Shown: in pieces, positions 55,144-62,917 of the stretch
How the letters are laid out: each line of letters opens with the position of its first letter
How positions within the stretch are numbered: the stretch's first letter is position 1
DNA from: Bin52 sp965213935
GTDB lineage: Bacteria > Pseudomonadota > Alphaproteobacteria > Thalassobaculales > Thalassobaculaceae
Length of the DNA stretch: 64,000 nt
Direction of reading: 5' to 3'
Assembly (NCBI GenBank): GCA_965213935.1
Contig: CBDCAO010000010.1
Coordinates: forward strand, 186,001-250,000
Program-made: the position numbers and the translations under genes
Notes under the pieces: model-generated
Seen by the model: only the letters and a program-made list of their open reading frames with translations
Told to the model about the DNA's origin: nothing
Databases searched by the model: none

Positions 55144-56264
55144 ACTTGACAGCGTCATGCCGCCTGCAGGGCCTGACTCGAAGACCTGCAGGCGCATTTT
55201 CCTTGCATGTTCCACGTTTTATCCTGTATATTTCCCGTACTGTTCGGGAGACACCGCATGCCGTCCGAAGCAAGACCCGGGACAAGACCGCAGCGTGCAC
55301 ACCGCCAGGTCACATACCGTCTGCTGCCGCAGACGCGTGACAACTGGCGCCGCCTTGAGCGGGTCCTGGAGAGCCAGCGCCAGTTGTACAACGCCGCCCT
55401 GCAGGAGCGGTCGGACGCCTGGCGCCTGGCGGGCGTCTCGCTCTCCTCTATCGACCAGGCGAAGTCCCTGACGGTGCGCCGGCGCGGCGGCACCCCGTAT
55501 CCGGACGCCCGTCCGGTCTCGGCAGTGCTGAAGCGCGAGGCCGGACGCTGGTATGCCGTGGTCTGCCATGCTGTCGCGGTTGCGCAGCCGGAGGATGACG
55601 GGACCGCGATCGGCATCGACATGAACGCCGGCCAGGTCGCGGCGAGCGACGGCCGGCTGTTCCACGCCCCCGACACGCGCCGCCTCGAGGCCCGGAAACG
55701 CCGCTATCAGCGCATGGTGGCGAGGGGCAGGCGCGGGAGCCGCCGGCGGGAGCGAGCAAGGGCGCGGCTCGCCAGGACGACACGGCGCATCGCCATGGCC
55801 CGGCGCGACTGGCACCACCAGGTCTCGCGCAGGATCGCGGAGGGTGCGCACACCGTCGCGATCGAGGACCTGAAGGTGCGGAACATGACGGCAAGCGCCC
55901 GGGGCACGGCGGACGAGCCGGGCAGCAGGGTGAAGCAGAAGGCCGGGCTCAACCGGGTCGTTCTCGACACCGGCTGGGCCGCCCTGCGCGCAATGCTGGA
56001 GTACAAGGCGGAGCGCGTGATCGCGGTCGATCCCCGCCACACCAGCCAGACCTGTGCAGCGTGCGGGCACGTCGACGCCCGATCGCGCAGGACACGGGAC
56101 CGGTTTCACTGCGTGGCCTGCGGCCACGCCGATCATGCGGACGCGAATGCTGCCCGCACCATACGGCGTCGGGGACTGGCGCTGATGCACGGGGAGGCTG
56201 CCGGGATGCCGGGCCGTGGAACCGTGAATACACGAAGAAGGATGGCGGCATGACGCTGTCAAGT
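55144..56264 (+). mobile_element. TnpB element with 21-bp terminal inverted repeats
   Basis: The sequence ACTTGACAGCGTCATGCCGC (plus C) at 55144-55164 has an exact 21-base reverse complement at 56244-56264. The tnpB gene lies between, and its stop codon lies inside the right copy. Just inside the left end, CGCCTGCAGG (55161-55170) and CCTGCAGGCG (55185-55194) make a 10-bp stem with a 14-base loop, like the subterminal hairpins of IS200/IS605 elements. No tnpA is present. Confidence 0.7.
55258..56253 (+). CDS. compact TnpB-family RNA-guided nuclease-like protein
   Basis: From the ATG at 55258 (GGGAG upstream) there are 331 residues; an ATG at 55207 would add 17. RuvC-like catalytic residues are present as Asp121 (GIDMN), Glu203 (IEDLKV) and Asp295 (DANAAR). 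The zinc ribbon has Cys266, Cys269, Cys285 and Cys288. The N-terminal part goes from SLSSIDQAKSLT almost directly to VLKREAGRWYAVV. About 80 residues of the usual recognition region are missing. Activity is uncertain, since the nuclease core looks intact but the RNA/DNA-binding part is reduced. Confidence 0.8.
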   Translation: MPSEARPGTRPQRAHRQVTYRLLPQTRDNWRRLERVLESQRQLYNAALQERSDAWRLAGVSLSSIDQAKSLTVRRRGGTPYPDARPVSAVLKREAGRWYAVVCHAVAVAQPEDDGTAIGIDMNAGQVAASDGRLFHAPDTRRLEARKRRYQRMVARGRRGSRRRERARARLARTTRRIAMARRDWHHQVSRRIAEGAHTVAIEDLKVRNMTASARGTADEPGSRVKQKAGLNRVVLDTGWAALRAMLEYKAERVIAVDPRHTSQTCAACGHVDARSRRTRDRFHCVACGHADHADANAARTIRRRGLALMHGEAAGMPGRGTVNTRRRMAA

Positions 56265-56309
56265 TTTCTTTGTAAGCCCCATAAGCAGGAAACCAATAGG
56301 TAATGGAAG

Positions 56310-56326
56310 TGAGTATAGTATAACAT
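56310..56326 (+). promoter_or_regulatory. candidate Zur half-site / AT-rich promoter before znuA
   Basis: TATA-G-TATAACAT at 56314-56326, in an otherwise G+C-rich region, contains the right half (TATAACAT) of the Zur box known from proteobacteria. The left half matches only in TATA. It lies 80 bases before the znuA start and could also serve as a -10 region. Weak evidence. Confidence 0.35.
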
Positions 56327-56406
56327 CTTGGTGAAATCGACGCGCCGCTTGCTAAAGCACCCAATAGCGGGAACGCGATGGTGCCGGGCTGCCACGGGGG
56401 ACAGAG

Positions 56407-57357
56407 GTGGACTTCATCCGCAAGACACTGATATTCGCTGCACTGTGCGTGCCGCTGGTTCCGCATGGGCTGAGCGCGCAGACCATGAATGTCGTGGTGA
56501 GCCTGAAGCCGGTCCATTCCCTCGTCGCCGGGGTGATGGGCGAAGCCGGACAACCCCGGCTTCTGCTCAAGGGCACCGCATCGCCCCACACCTACCAGAT
56601 GCGCCCGTCCGATGCCCGGGCTCTCGCCGAGGCCGATCTGATCGTGTGGGTCGGCGAGCCGATGGAGACCTTCCTCCATCGTGCCATCGAGAATCTCGGG
56701 TCCAAGTCCAGGGCCGTGACCCTTCACGAGGTTCCCGGAATACACCTGCTACGCAATCGCGAAGGGGGGATATGGGAAGACGACGACCATGAGGAGTCCC
56801 ATGTCGACGAACACGAAGGCCACGGTCATGAGCACGGCGAGTTCAACATGCATTTATGGCTCGATCCCGGCAATGCCGGCCGGATCGTCGATGCGGTGGC
56901 CGAGGCGCTGATCTTTCTCGACCCCGCCCGCACGGCAACATGGCGCGCCAACGCCGCGGCAACGCGTAAACGGATCGCTGACCTGCACGCGTCTCTTGAA
57001 GCCCGTCTGGCGCCCGTGCGCGGACACGCCTTCGTCGTCTTCCATGACGCCTACCAGTATTTCGAGCGCGCATACGGGCTCAAGGGCAAGGGCGCGATTG
57101 CCGTCGACCCGGCGCGGGCGCCGAGCGCCAAGCGGCTCGTCGAGTTGCGCGGCGCGCTTGCCGAACACGAGATCCGCTGCGTGTTTACCGAACCCCAGTT
57201 CGAGCCCGATCTGGTCCGGACCGTGATCGAGGGCAGCGACGTCCGGACCGCGGTACTCGACCCGGTCGGCGCCGACACGAGGCCCGGTCCCGACGCCTGG
57301 ATCGAGATTATGCGCGGCCTGGGCGATGCGATGGTAGGCTGTCTCGGCAGGAGTTGA
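56407..57357 (+). CDS. znuA: zinc ABC transporter, substrate-binding protein ZnuA
   Basis: Periplasmic zinc-binding protein, 316 residues. A signal peptide ends near residue 25 (GLSAQ). The zinc ligands are His61 in SPHTYQM, His149 in NMHLWLDP and a histidine in VVFHDAYQYF. Between the first two lies a His/Asp/Glu-rich loop at about residues 125-145 (DDDHEESHVDEHEGHGHEHG), typical of ZnuA rather than manganese binders. The start is GTG. It heads an intact znuA-znuC-znuB set inside the island. Confidence 0.94.
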   Translation: MDFIRKTLIFAALCVPLVPHGLSAQTMNVVVSLKPVHSLVAGVMGEAGQPRLLLKGTASPHTYQMRPSDARALAEADLIVWVGEPMETFLHRAIENLGSKSRAVTLHEVPGIHLLRNREGGIWEDDDHEESHVDEHEGHGHEHGEFNMHLWLDPGNAGRIVDAVAEALIFLDPARTATWRANAAATRKRIADLHASLEARLAPVRGHAFVVFHDAYQYFERAYGLKGKGAIAVDPARAPSAKRLVELRGALAEHEIRCVFTEPQFEPDLVRTVIEGSDVRTAVLDPVGADTRPGPDAWIEIMRGLGDAMVGCLGRS

Positions 57358-57444
57358 CCGCCCCCGGGACGCGGGAGCCGTGGACGGGCGGGCTCTCCGC
57401 ATGCACGACTAGCCCCAAGATGTGTGTCCACGGCAGGTTCCCGA

Positions 57445-58260
57445 ATGACCAATGCACCCGCCCACGATCCGTCCGAGGCCTTGCCGCTCGTCGAGGCGCG
57501 CGGCGTCAGCCTGCGGATTGGCCACCGGAGAGTACTCGATGCGGTGAATTTCGCCGTCCGCGCCGGGGAAATCGTCACCCTGGTCGGGCTCAACGGCGCC
57601 GGCAAGTCGACGCTCGTCCGCGTGATCCTGGGCATCGTGGAACCCGATAGCGGTGAGGTGGTTCAGAGGCCTCGCCTGCGCGTCGGCTACGTGCCACAGC
57701 ACATGCAGCGCGATCCGGTCATGCCGATAACGGTGGAGCGCTTCATGACGCTCGGCGCGCCAGCCCCTCGCGAGGCGCTCCAACGGGCGCTCGACGAGGT
57801 CGGCGCCGATCCGATCCTGGGCCATCCTCTGGCCGAGGTCTCCGGAGGCGAGATGCAGCGCGTGATGCTGGCGCGGGCGCTCTTGCGCGAGCCCCAGCTC
57901 CTGGTTCTCGACGAGCCGCTCGCCGGGGTCGACGTCACCAGCCAGAGCGACCTCTACCGGCTCATCACGGAAGTCCGCGACCGGCGCGGCTGCGGGGTCC
58001 TCCTGGTCTCGCACGATCTTCACCTTGTGATGGCCGCGACCGACACCGTGGTCTGCCTCAACCGGCACGTTTGCTGCAGCGGGCGGCCGCAGGCCATCCT
58101 GCACCACCCCGAGTTCATCTCCCTGTTCGGACCGCATTTGTCGGAGACGCTCGCGGTATACCAACATGCCCACGACCATCGTCACGATGCGCTGGGCGAG
58201 CCGATCTCGATCGAAGCGGGCTCATCGCAGCAGCCGGGGGCGGGCGGGCGGCACACGTGA
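57445..58260 (+). CDS. znuC: zinc ABC transporter, ATP-binding protein ZnuC
   Basis: ATPase subunit, 271 residues. Walker A is GLNGAGKST, the Q-loop GYVPQHMQ, the signature VSGGEMQR, Walker B LLVLDEPLAGVD and the H-loop VSHDLH. The C-terminus has histidines (HAHDHRHD), common in ZnuC. An earlier in-frame GTG at 57424 would add seven residues. The stop overlaps the znuB ATG (ATGA form), so translation is coupled. The gap after znuA is 87 bases. Confidence 0.95.
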   Translation: MTNAPAHDPSEALPLVEARGVSLRIGHRRVLDAVNFAVRAGEIVTLVGLNGAGKSTLVRVILGIVEPDSGEVVQRPRLRVGYVPQHMQRDPVMPITVERFMTLGAPAPREALQRALDEVGADPILGHPLAEVSGGEMQRVMLARALLREPQLLVLDEPLAGVDVTSQSDLYRLITEVRDRRGCGVLLVSHDLHLVMAATDTVVCLNRHVCCSGRPQAILHHPEFISLFGPHLSETLAVYQHAHDHRHDALGEPISIEAGSSQQPGAGGRHT

Positions 58261-59063
58261 TGGAAGACTTCGTCCTGCGCGCCCTTGGCGGCGGGATCGG
58301 GGCGGCGCTCGCCGCCGGGCCGGTCGGGTGTTTCGTGGTGTGGCGGCGCATGGCGTATTTCGGCACCGCGCTCGCGCATGCGGTGCTGCTCGGAGTCGCA
58401 CTCGGATTTCTGCTCGACATCGAGCCTATCGTCGCGGTCTTCGCGATATGCCTCCTGCTCGCGGTCTGTCTCCTTCTGTTGGAGCGCCAGCGGGTCATTT
58501 CCGTTGACGCCCTGCTCGGCGTTCTCGCCCACGCGGTGTTCGCGGCCGGACTGGTCATGGTCGCGTTCATGGAACGGGTGCGGGTCGATCTGATCGGCTA
58601 TCTGTTCGGCGACATCCTGTCGGTCGGCGTGGTCGATCTCTGGCTGATCTTCGGCACCGCGGCTGTCGTAACCGCGGCCCTTGCCTGGCAATGGCGCAAC
58701 CTCCTGGCCGTGGCCCTCAACCAGGATCTCGCCGCGGCGGAGGGCGTGCCGGTGGAGCGGGTCCGTTTCCTGTTCCTGTTCCTGCTCGCTGCGGTGATCG
58801 CCGTCGGAATGAAGATCGTCGGCATGCTGCTCGTCGTGGCGCTGGTCATCGTCCCGCCGGCCGCCGCGCGTCGCCTCGTGTCAACGCCGGAGCAGATGGC
58901 GGTGGCGTCGACGGCGATCGGAATCGCCTCGGTGGTCGCCGGTCTGTTCGCGTCGCTCCTCTGGGACATTCCCGCAGGGCCGGCGATCGTGCTGGTGGCG
59001 AGCGGGATATTCGCCGCCAGCCTGCTGGTCCCGGTTCAGGGACAGTCGAGCCGGGACGGCTGA
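58260..59063 (+). CDS. znuB: zinc ABC transporter, permease ZnuB
   Basis: Inner-membrane permease of the ABC-3 family, 267 residues with about eight hydrophobic segments. It starts MEDFVLRALGGGIGAALAAG and shows VWRRMAYFGTALAHAVLLG and the family motif KIVGMLLVVALVIVPPAAA near residue 185-205. It completes the importer with ZnuA and ZnuC. No zur gene is in the window. Confidence 0.95.
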   Translation: MEDFVLRALGGGIGAALAAGPVGCFVVWRRMAYFGTALAHAVLLGVALGFLLDIEPIVAVFAICLLLAVCLLLLERQRVISVDALLGVLAHAVFAAGLVMVAFMERVRVDLIGYLFGDILSVGVVDLWLIFGTAAVVTAALAWQWRNLLAVALNQDLAAAEGVPVERVRFLFLFLLAAVIAVGMKIVGMLLVVALVIVPPAAARRLVSTPEQMAVASTAIGIASVVAGLFASLLWDIPAGPAIVLVASGIFAASLLVPVQGQSSRDG

Positions 59064-59084
59064 CCGGCGGCAAGGACCGGCCAA

Positions 59085-59488
59085 CGCGATCCGATAAGAA
59101 GAACACCACCAGAAGGGCGATGCCGGACACACCGCCCAGGATGAAACAGGCTGCGCTGACGATGCCGGTCAAGGTGGCCCAGTCGGCCGTGCGCCAGGTT
59201 CGACCTTCGACGTTGAACATGACCTCGGAGCGATCGCCCTGGCCGTCGGCGAAACGCTTGAGGGCGACTTCGCTCCCGTGCGCCTCCCTCACGGAAACGA
59301 TCGTCACAAGGAACTATGGTCAGCGCCGAAGCCAGGATGCCCACGCCGAAGACCATGACGGTCGTGAGCGCGAACCAGTGAAACACGCCCTCCTGCCCGC
59401 CGGTGGTGGAGGTGCTCATGAAACCGATGATGAGGGCGGTGCCGCCAGCATTTCCGAACAATAGCAGGCGCGTCGGTTCGAGCAGCAT
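59085..59488 (-). pseudogene. broken membrane protein at the right island edge
   Basis: From an ATG at 59488 the frame has two hydrophobic segments (LLLFGNAGGTALIIGFMS and WFALTTVMVFGVGILASAL). Near 59310 the hydrophobic, protein-like reading passes to another frame with the segment LTGIVSAACFILGGVSGIAL and LVVFFLSDRVG. No family recognised. It could be one frameshifted gene or two small ones; its 3' end runs toward znuB. It abuts the hyuB remnant. Confidence 0.4.
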
Positions 59489-59493
59489 CCGGC

Positions 59494-60110
59494 ATCGGTC
59501 ACATGCTTCCGGACCTGGTGTTCGGATGCCTGCACCAGGCGATCCCCGACCGCGTGCCGGCGGAGGGGTGTTTGGCACTCTGGACCCTGCGTCTCGGCGC
59601 CGGGCACGGGATCACGGCGCGGGCCGGTTCGCAGTCGACACCGTTCCAGATAATGAGCTTCCATTCCGGGGGAACAGGAGCCCGTCCCGGCCTCGACGGC
59701 CTGTCGGCAACACCGTTTCCGTCAGGCGTGCGGAACGTGCCGGCCGAGGCAACCGAGGCGATCACGCCGTTGGTGTTCTGGAAGAAGGAGCTGCGTGCCG
59801 ACAACGGCGGGCCGGGACGCATGCGCGGCGGTCTCGGACAGACGATCGAGGTTGAGAACCGTGAAGGCGCGCCCTTCGGGCTCTACGCCACCTTCGAGCG
59901 GACAGTGCACGCGGCCCGCGGCCGCGACGGAGGTGGGCCCGGCGCACCTGGCCTGGTACGGCTCGCATCGGGAAGAAAGCTGCGTAACAAGGGCTTCCGG
60001 GTCATTCCCGAGGGCGAGCGGCTGGTGATCGAGATGCCTGGCGGCGGCGGGACTACGGTGTTGTGCACGGGGCCGGACGCACCGGGTCGGACCGAAAGGT
60101 TCCCGGCTGA
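59494..60110 (+). pseudogene. hyuB (hydantoinase/oxoprolinase subunit B) C-terminal remnant
   Basis: The frame reads LVFGCLHQAIPDRVPAEGC, then FQIMSFHSGGTGARPGLDGL, NVPAEATEAITPLVFWKKEL and MRGGLGQTIEVEN to VIEMPGGGG, the C-terminal half of HyuB. After GGGG about 30 codons are missing and the frame shifts to RDYGVVHGAGRTGS, the normal end, stopping at 60110. The 5' part was lost with the island. Both changes show the gene is dead. Confidence 0.8.
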
Positions 60111-60116
60111 ACTGCA

Positions 60117-60902
60117 CTACTCGCTCACCCGGAACACCGGATCGCGGGACCAGGGCGTGCCGCTCAGGTGTCGGGTGAGAAAGTCGGTGGAAAACGCGAG
60201 CTCCTCCGGCGGCACCGCCGGATGCAGGCCGGGATTGGCATGGAGCCGCTTGTCGGCCGATCCCAATGCATCGAACAGGGCCAGGCATTCCTCGCGGGTG
60301 AAGAGTTCGTCCTCGAGCTGCCAGATGAACATGACCGGACAGGTGACTGCCCGGGCCGCCTCCCTGATCACCGGGGCATAGTGTTCGGGCTCGCGCACCA
60401 GCCCCATCAGGCCGATCACGGCCGCGGAGATCCGGGGTTCGGCCGCGATGAGGGGCACACCGTAGATCGTGCCCATCGACAGGCCCCAGTAGCCGACGGG
60501 GCCTGATCCGACCTCGGCGAGTCCGGAGACCGTTCCCAGTGCGAGCTTCCAGTCACGCACCATGTCGTGCGCGGTACCAGTGCGCTGCCACTCCGGCCAG
60601 AACGCGTCGCGTCCGCCGGGTCCGACCTGTCGGCGGCCGTGCACCGGCCCGTCAAGCGCGAGGCCGAAGTAGCCGTGTGTCGTGCCCAGCTCCCGCGCAA
60701 TGTCCGGGATCGGTCGCTGGTGCCGGTCGCCCGACGCGCCGTGACCGAAACAGACAAGCGGTGCGCCGGGCCCGGTGTCCGGGCCCGACCAGAGAACGCC
60801 GGTAACCGGTCGCGCCGGTGCGTGGATGGTGAACTCGCGAACGGTGACACCGTCGTGCGCCCGGGTTTCGTGCCATTCGAGCCCGTTGCCTGAAGAGGTC
60901 AT
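60117..60902 (-). CDS. dienelactone hydrolase-like alpha/beta hydrolase
   Basis: A 261-residue alpha/beta hydrolase of unknown substrate. VCFGHGASGDRHQRP is near the N-terminus, the nucleophile is in YWGLSMGTIYG, and the late acid and histidine lie around WQLEDELF and NPGLHPAVPPEE. Earlier in-frame ATGs at 60911 and 60938 are possible. It is convergent with the hyuB remnant and divergent from the YbaK gene. Confidence 0.82.
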   Translation of the reverse strand: MTSSGNGLEWHETRAHDGVTVREFTIHAPARPVTGVLWSGPDTGPGAPLVCFGHGASGDRHQRPIPDIARELGTTHGYFGLALDGPVHGRRQVGPGGRDAFWPEWQRTGTAHDMVRDWKLALGTVSGLAEVGSGPVGYWGLSMGTIYGVPLIAAEPRISAAVIGLMGLVREPEHYAPVIREAARAVTCPVMFIWQLEDELFTREECLALFDALGSADKRLHANPGLHPAVPPEELAFSTDFLTRHLSGTPWSRDPVFRVSE

Positions 60903-60993
60903 CACATGCATCCTGAACTGCGCAGCCGGTAGGAACACTCTGCTGGAGTTTCGCCCCGGTCAAGAACGGCCGATCGAACGCGGAGGACGCCGG

Positions 60994-61467
60994 ATGGCGA
61001 AGGTGAGGGGTCCCGACCGCGTGCGAGCGGCACTGCGAGCCCTGGGACTCGGCTGCGAGGTCATCACACTGCCCGACAGTACCCGAACCGCCGACGAGGC
61101 GGCGCGTGCTGTCGGCTGCTCGGTCGGCGAGATCGCGAAGTCCCTGGTGTTTCGCGCCGGCGAACGTGCGGTGGTCGCGGTACTGAGCGGCGGCGACCGG
61201 CTCGATCCGGCGAAGCTCGCAACAGCGGTCGGAAGCGAGGTTGCCAGGGCGGACGCCCGGTTCGTGCGCGATGCGACCGGGTTCGCGATCGGCGGTGTGC
61301 CGCCCGTCGGGCATTCCGGGCCGGTCACCCTGTTCATGGATAGCCGGCTGCTGGGATACCGGCGGGTCTGGGCCGCGGCCGGAAGCCCGCACGCGGTATT
61401 CGCCATCGAGCCCGAGCGGCTTCGCGATGCAGGCGGTGCTGCCATCGCCGACCTCGTCACCGGGTAG
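60994..61467 (+). CDS. YbaK/EbsC-family aminoacyl-tRNA deacylase-like protein
   Basis: A 157-residue protein of the YbaK/ProX editing family that hydrolyses mischarged tRNAs such as Cys-tRNA(Pro). TADEAARAVGCSVGEIAKSL and VFRAGERAVVAVLSGGDRLD with GFAIGGVPPVGH are the family motifs. GGAGGA lies before the ATG; upstream sequence in this frame is not family-like. The exact substrate is unknown. Confidence 0.88.
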   Translation: MAKVRGPDRVRAALRALGLGCEVITLPDSTRTADEAARAVGCSVGEIAKSLVFRAGERAVVAVLSGGDRLDPAKLATAVGSEVARADARFVRDATGFAIGGVPPVGHSGPVTLFMDSRLLGYRRVWAAAGSPHAVFAIEPERLRDAGGAAIADLVTG

Positions 61468-61502
61468 TGTGGCGGCCGTCGATTTCGGCTTTGCAAGCCC
61501 GG

Positions 61503-61532
61503 TTCGACCCGATAGCATGCGCCTTGCATACT
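61503..61532 (+). promoter_or_regulatory. possible promoter of the gcv operon
   Basis: TTCGAC at 61503-61508 and CATACT at 61527-61532 are spaced by 18 bases. The initiation point would fall just before the riboswitch, as expected. The match is moderate. Confidence 0.35.
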
Positions 61533-61536
61533 GATG

Positions 61537-61725
61537 ACCCTTGAGGAAGAGACCGGCAGGCCTCGCGCCGTGGCCGGCGCCGAAGGAGCAACCGCCCCGG
61601 AAACTCTCAGGCACCCGGACCTCAGGGTGAGGAGCCTCTGGAAAGAAGACCGGAACACGGTCTCACCGACGGGGAAAGCCGGGCAGCGATGTGCGGCGAA
61701 TCTCTCAGGTTTGCGGACAGAGGGG
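61537..61725 (+). promoter_or_regulatory. tandem glycine riboswitch
   Basis: Two consecutive aptamers. Aptamer 1 has P1 arms ACCCTTGAGG (61537-61546) and CCTCAGGGT (61620-61628), the core GCCGAAGGAGCAA (61579-61591) and CTCTCAGGCA. Aptamer 2 has P1 arms CCTCTG (61635-61640) and CAGAGG (61718-61723), with GGCGAATCTCTCAGG and GGACAGAGGGG. It lies 56 bases before gcvT. Glycine binding is expected to raise expression of the glycine cleavage genes. Confidence 0.92.
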
Positions 61726-61780
61726 GCAGGCGCGCCACCGGTGTGGTGCACGTGGCCCGTGCTGTCTGGGAGCCCGAGCA

Positions 61781-62884
61781 ATGGCTGAACACCCGTCGCC
61801 GCGAGTGACGCCCCTGCATGACCTGCATGTCCGGCTCGGTGCGCGGATGACCACATTTGCAGGCTATGACATGCCGGTTCAGTACCCCGCCGGGATCAGG
61901 TTCGAGCACCTGCATGTCCGTGACCGGGCCGGTCTGTTCGACGTCTCCCACATGGGTCAGGTCCGGATCAGCGGGCCCGGCGGGGCGCGCGAGCTCGAGG
62001 CCCTGACGCCGGCCAGCCTGCAGGAACTCGCGCCGGGCCAGATGCGCTACGGCCTGTTCACCACGCCCGCCGGTGGCGTGCTTGATGACTTCATGGCGGT
62101 ATGCCGGGACGACCATCTGCTGCTGGTGGTGAACGCGGCATGCGTGACCCAGGATGTCGAGCTGATACAGGCGGGTCTTGTCTCGGCACGCGCCGAGCTG
62201 CTTGAGGACAGGGCCCTGCTGGCGCTGCAGGGCCCTGCGGCAGAAGGTGTGCTGGCCGGGATGGCTCCGGCGGCAGCCGGCCTTCGCTTCTTGTCCGCTG
62301 CCGAGATCGAGCTTCTCGGGACACCGTGCCTGGTGTCACGCTCCGGCTACACCGGCGAGGATGGGTATGAGATCTCGGTGCCGAACGACCGAGCCGTGGC
62401 CCTTGCCGAGGCGCTGCTGGAACACCCGGATGTTCGTCCTGTCGGCCTCGGAGCCCGCGATTCACTGAGGCTGGAAGCGGGGCTTTGTCTCTACGGCCAT
62501 GATCTGTCGCCCTCGATCACGCCGGTCGAGGCGGCGCTGACCTGGTCGATCGGCAAGCGGCGGCGCGCGGAAGGCGGATTTGCCGGCGAGCAGATCATCC
62601 TGCGGCAGATGGCGGACGGCGCTCCGCGTCGCAGGGTTGGTCTGCGGCCTCTCGGCCGGGCGCCGGCGCGCGAACACTCCGAGATCGTCGACACTGACGG
62701 CAGGGTGATCGGGAAGGTGACCAGCGGCGGGTTCTCGCCCAGCCTCAACGCCCCCGTTGCCATGGGGTATGTCGATGTGGACAGCAGCGGCGAGGGGACG
62801 GACGTCGATATCCGGGTCCGGGGCACACCGCGGCCGGCCCGGGTCTCGCGGCTTCCGTTCGTGCCGGCGCGGTACAAGCGGTGA
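61781..62884 (+). CDS. gcvT: glycine cleavage system aminomethyltransferase (T protein)
   Basis: Takes the aminomethyl group from lipoyl-H protein and passes it to tetrahydrofolate, releasing ammonia; 367 residues. The folate-binding region shows FDVSHMGQVRISGPGG and the C-terminal part RLEAGLCLYGHDLSPSITPV and TSGGFSPSLNAPVAMGYV. The ATG at 61781 has GGGAG upstream; the open frame before it overlaps the riboswitch. First gene of gcvT-gcvH-gcvP. Confidence 0.96.
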   Translation: MAEHPSPRVTPLHDLHVRLGARMTTFAGYDMPVQYPAGIRFEHLHVRDRAGLFDVSHMGQVRISGPGGARELEALTPASLQELAPGQMRYGLFTTPAGGVLDDFMAVCRDDHLLLVVNAACVTQDVELIQAGLVSARAELLEDRALLALQGPAAEGVLAGMAPAAAGLRFLSAAEIELLGTPCLVSRSGYTGEDGYEISVPNDRAVALAEALLEHPDVRPVGLGARDSLRLEAGLCLYGHDLSPSITPVEAALTWSIGKRRRAEGGFAGEQIILRQMADGAPRRRVGLRPLGRAPAREHSEIVDTDGRVIGKVTSGGFSPSLNAPVAMGYVDVDSSGEGTDVDIRVRGTPRPARVSRLPFVPARYKR

Positions 62885-62917
62885 TGTGCAGTACAGACCG
62901 ACTGGGGGAGCAGCGGT

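Larger units (their letters stand above)
44055..59495. mobile_element. genomic island replacing most of hyuAB
   Basis: The left edge cuts hyuA after codon 17. The right edge leads into the 3' part of hyuB in the same orientation. The 15.4 kb between hold plasmid-type genes (relaxase/helicase, DUF2493, ribbon-helix-helix), insertion sequence remnants, a TnpB element and metabolic or surface cargo. No integrase, tRNA or clear flanking direct repeat is visible. The mode of entry is therefore unknown, and later deletions have trimmed both the element and the target. Confidence 0.75.

Noticed and set aside
44029..59499. 8-bp direct repeat GCATCGGT at 44029-44036 and 59492-59499 as an island target duplication
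   Set aside because: The left copy lies inside hyuA coding sequence 18 bases before the actual junction, and 8 bp is expected by chance in such a span.
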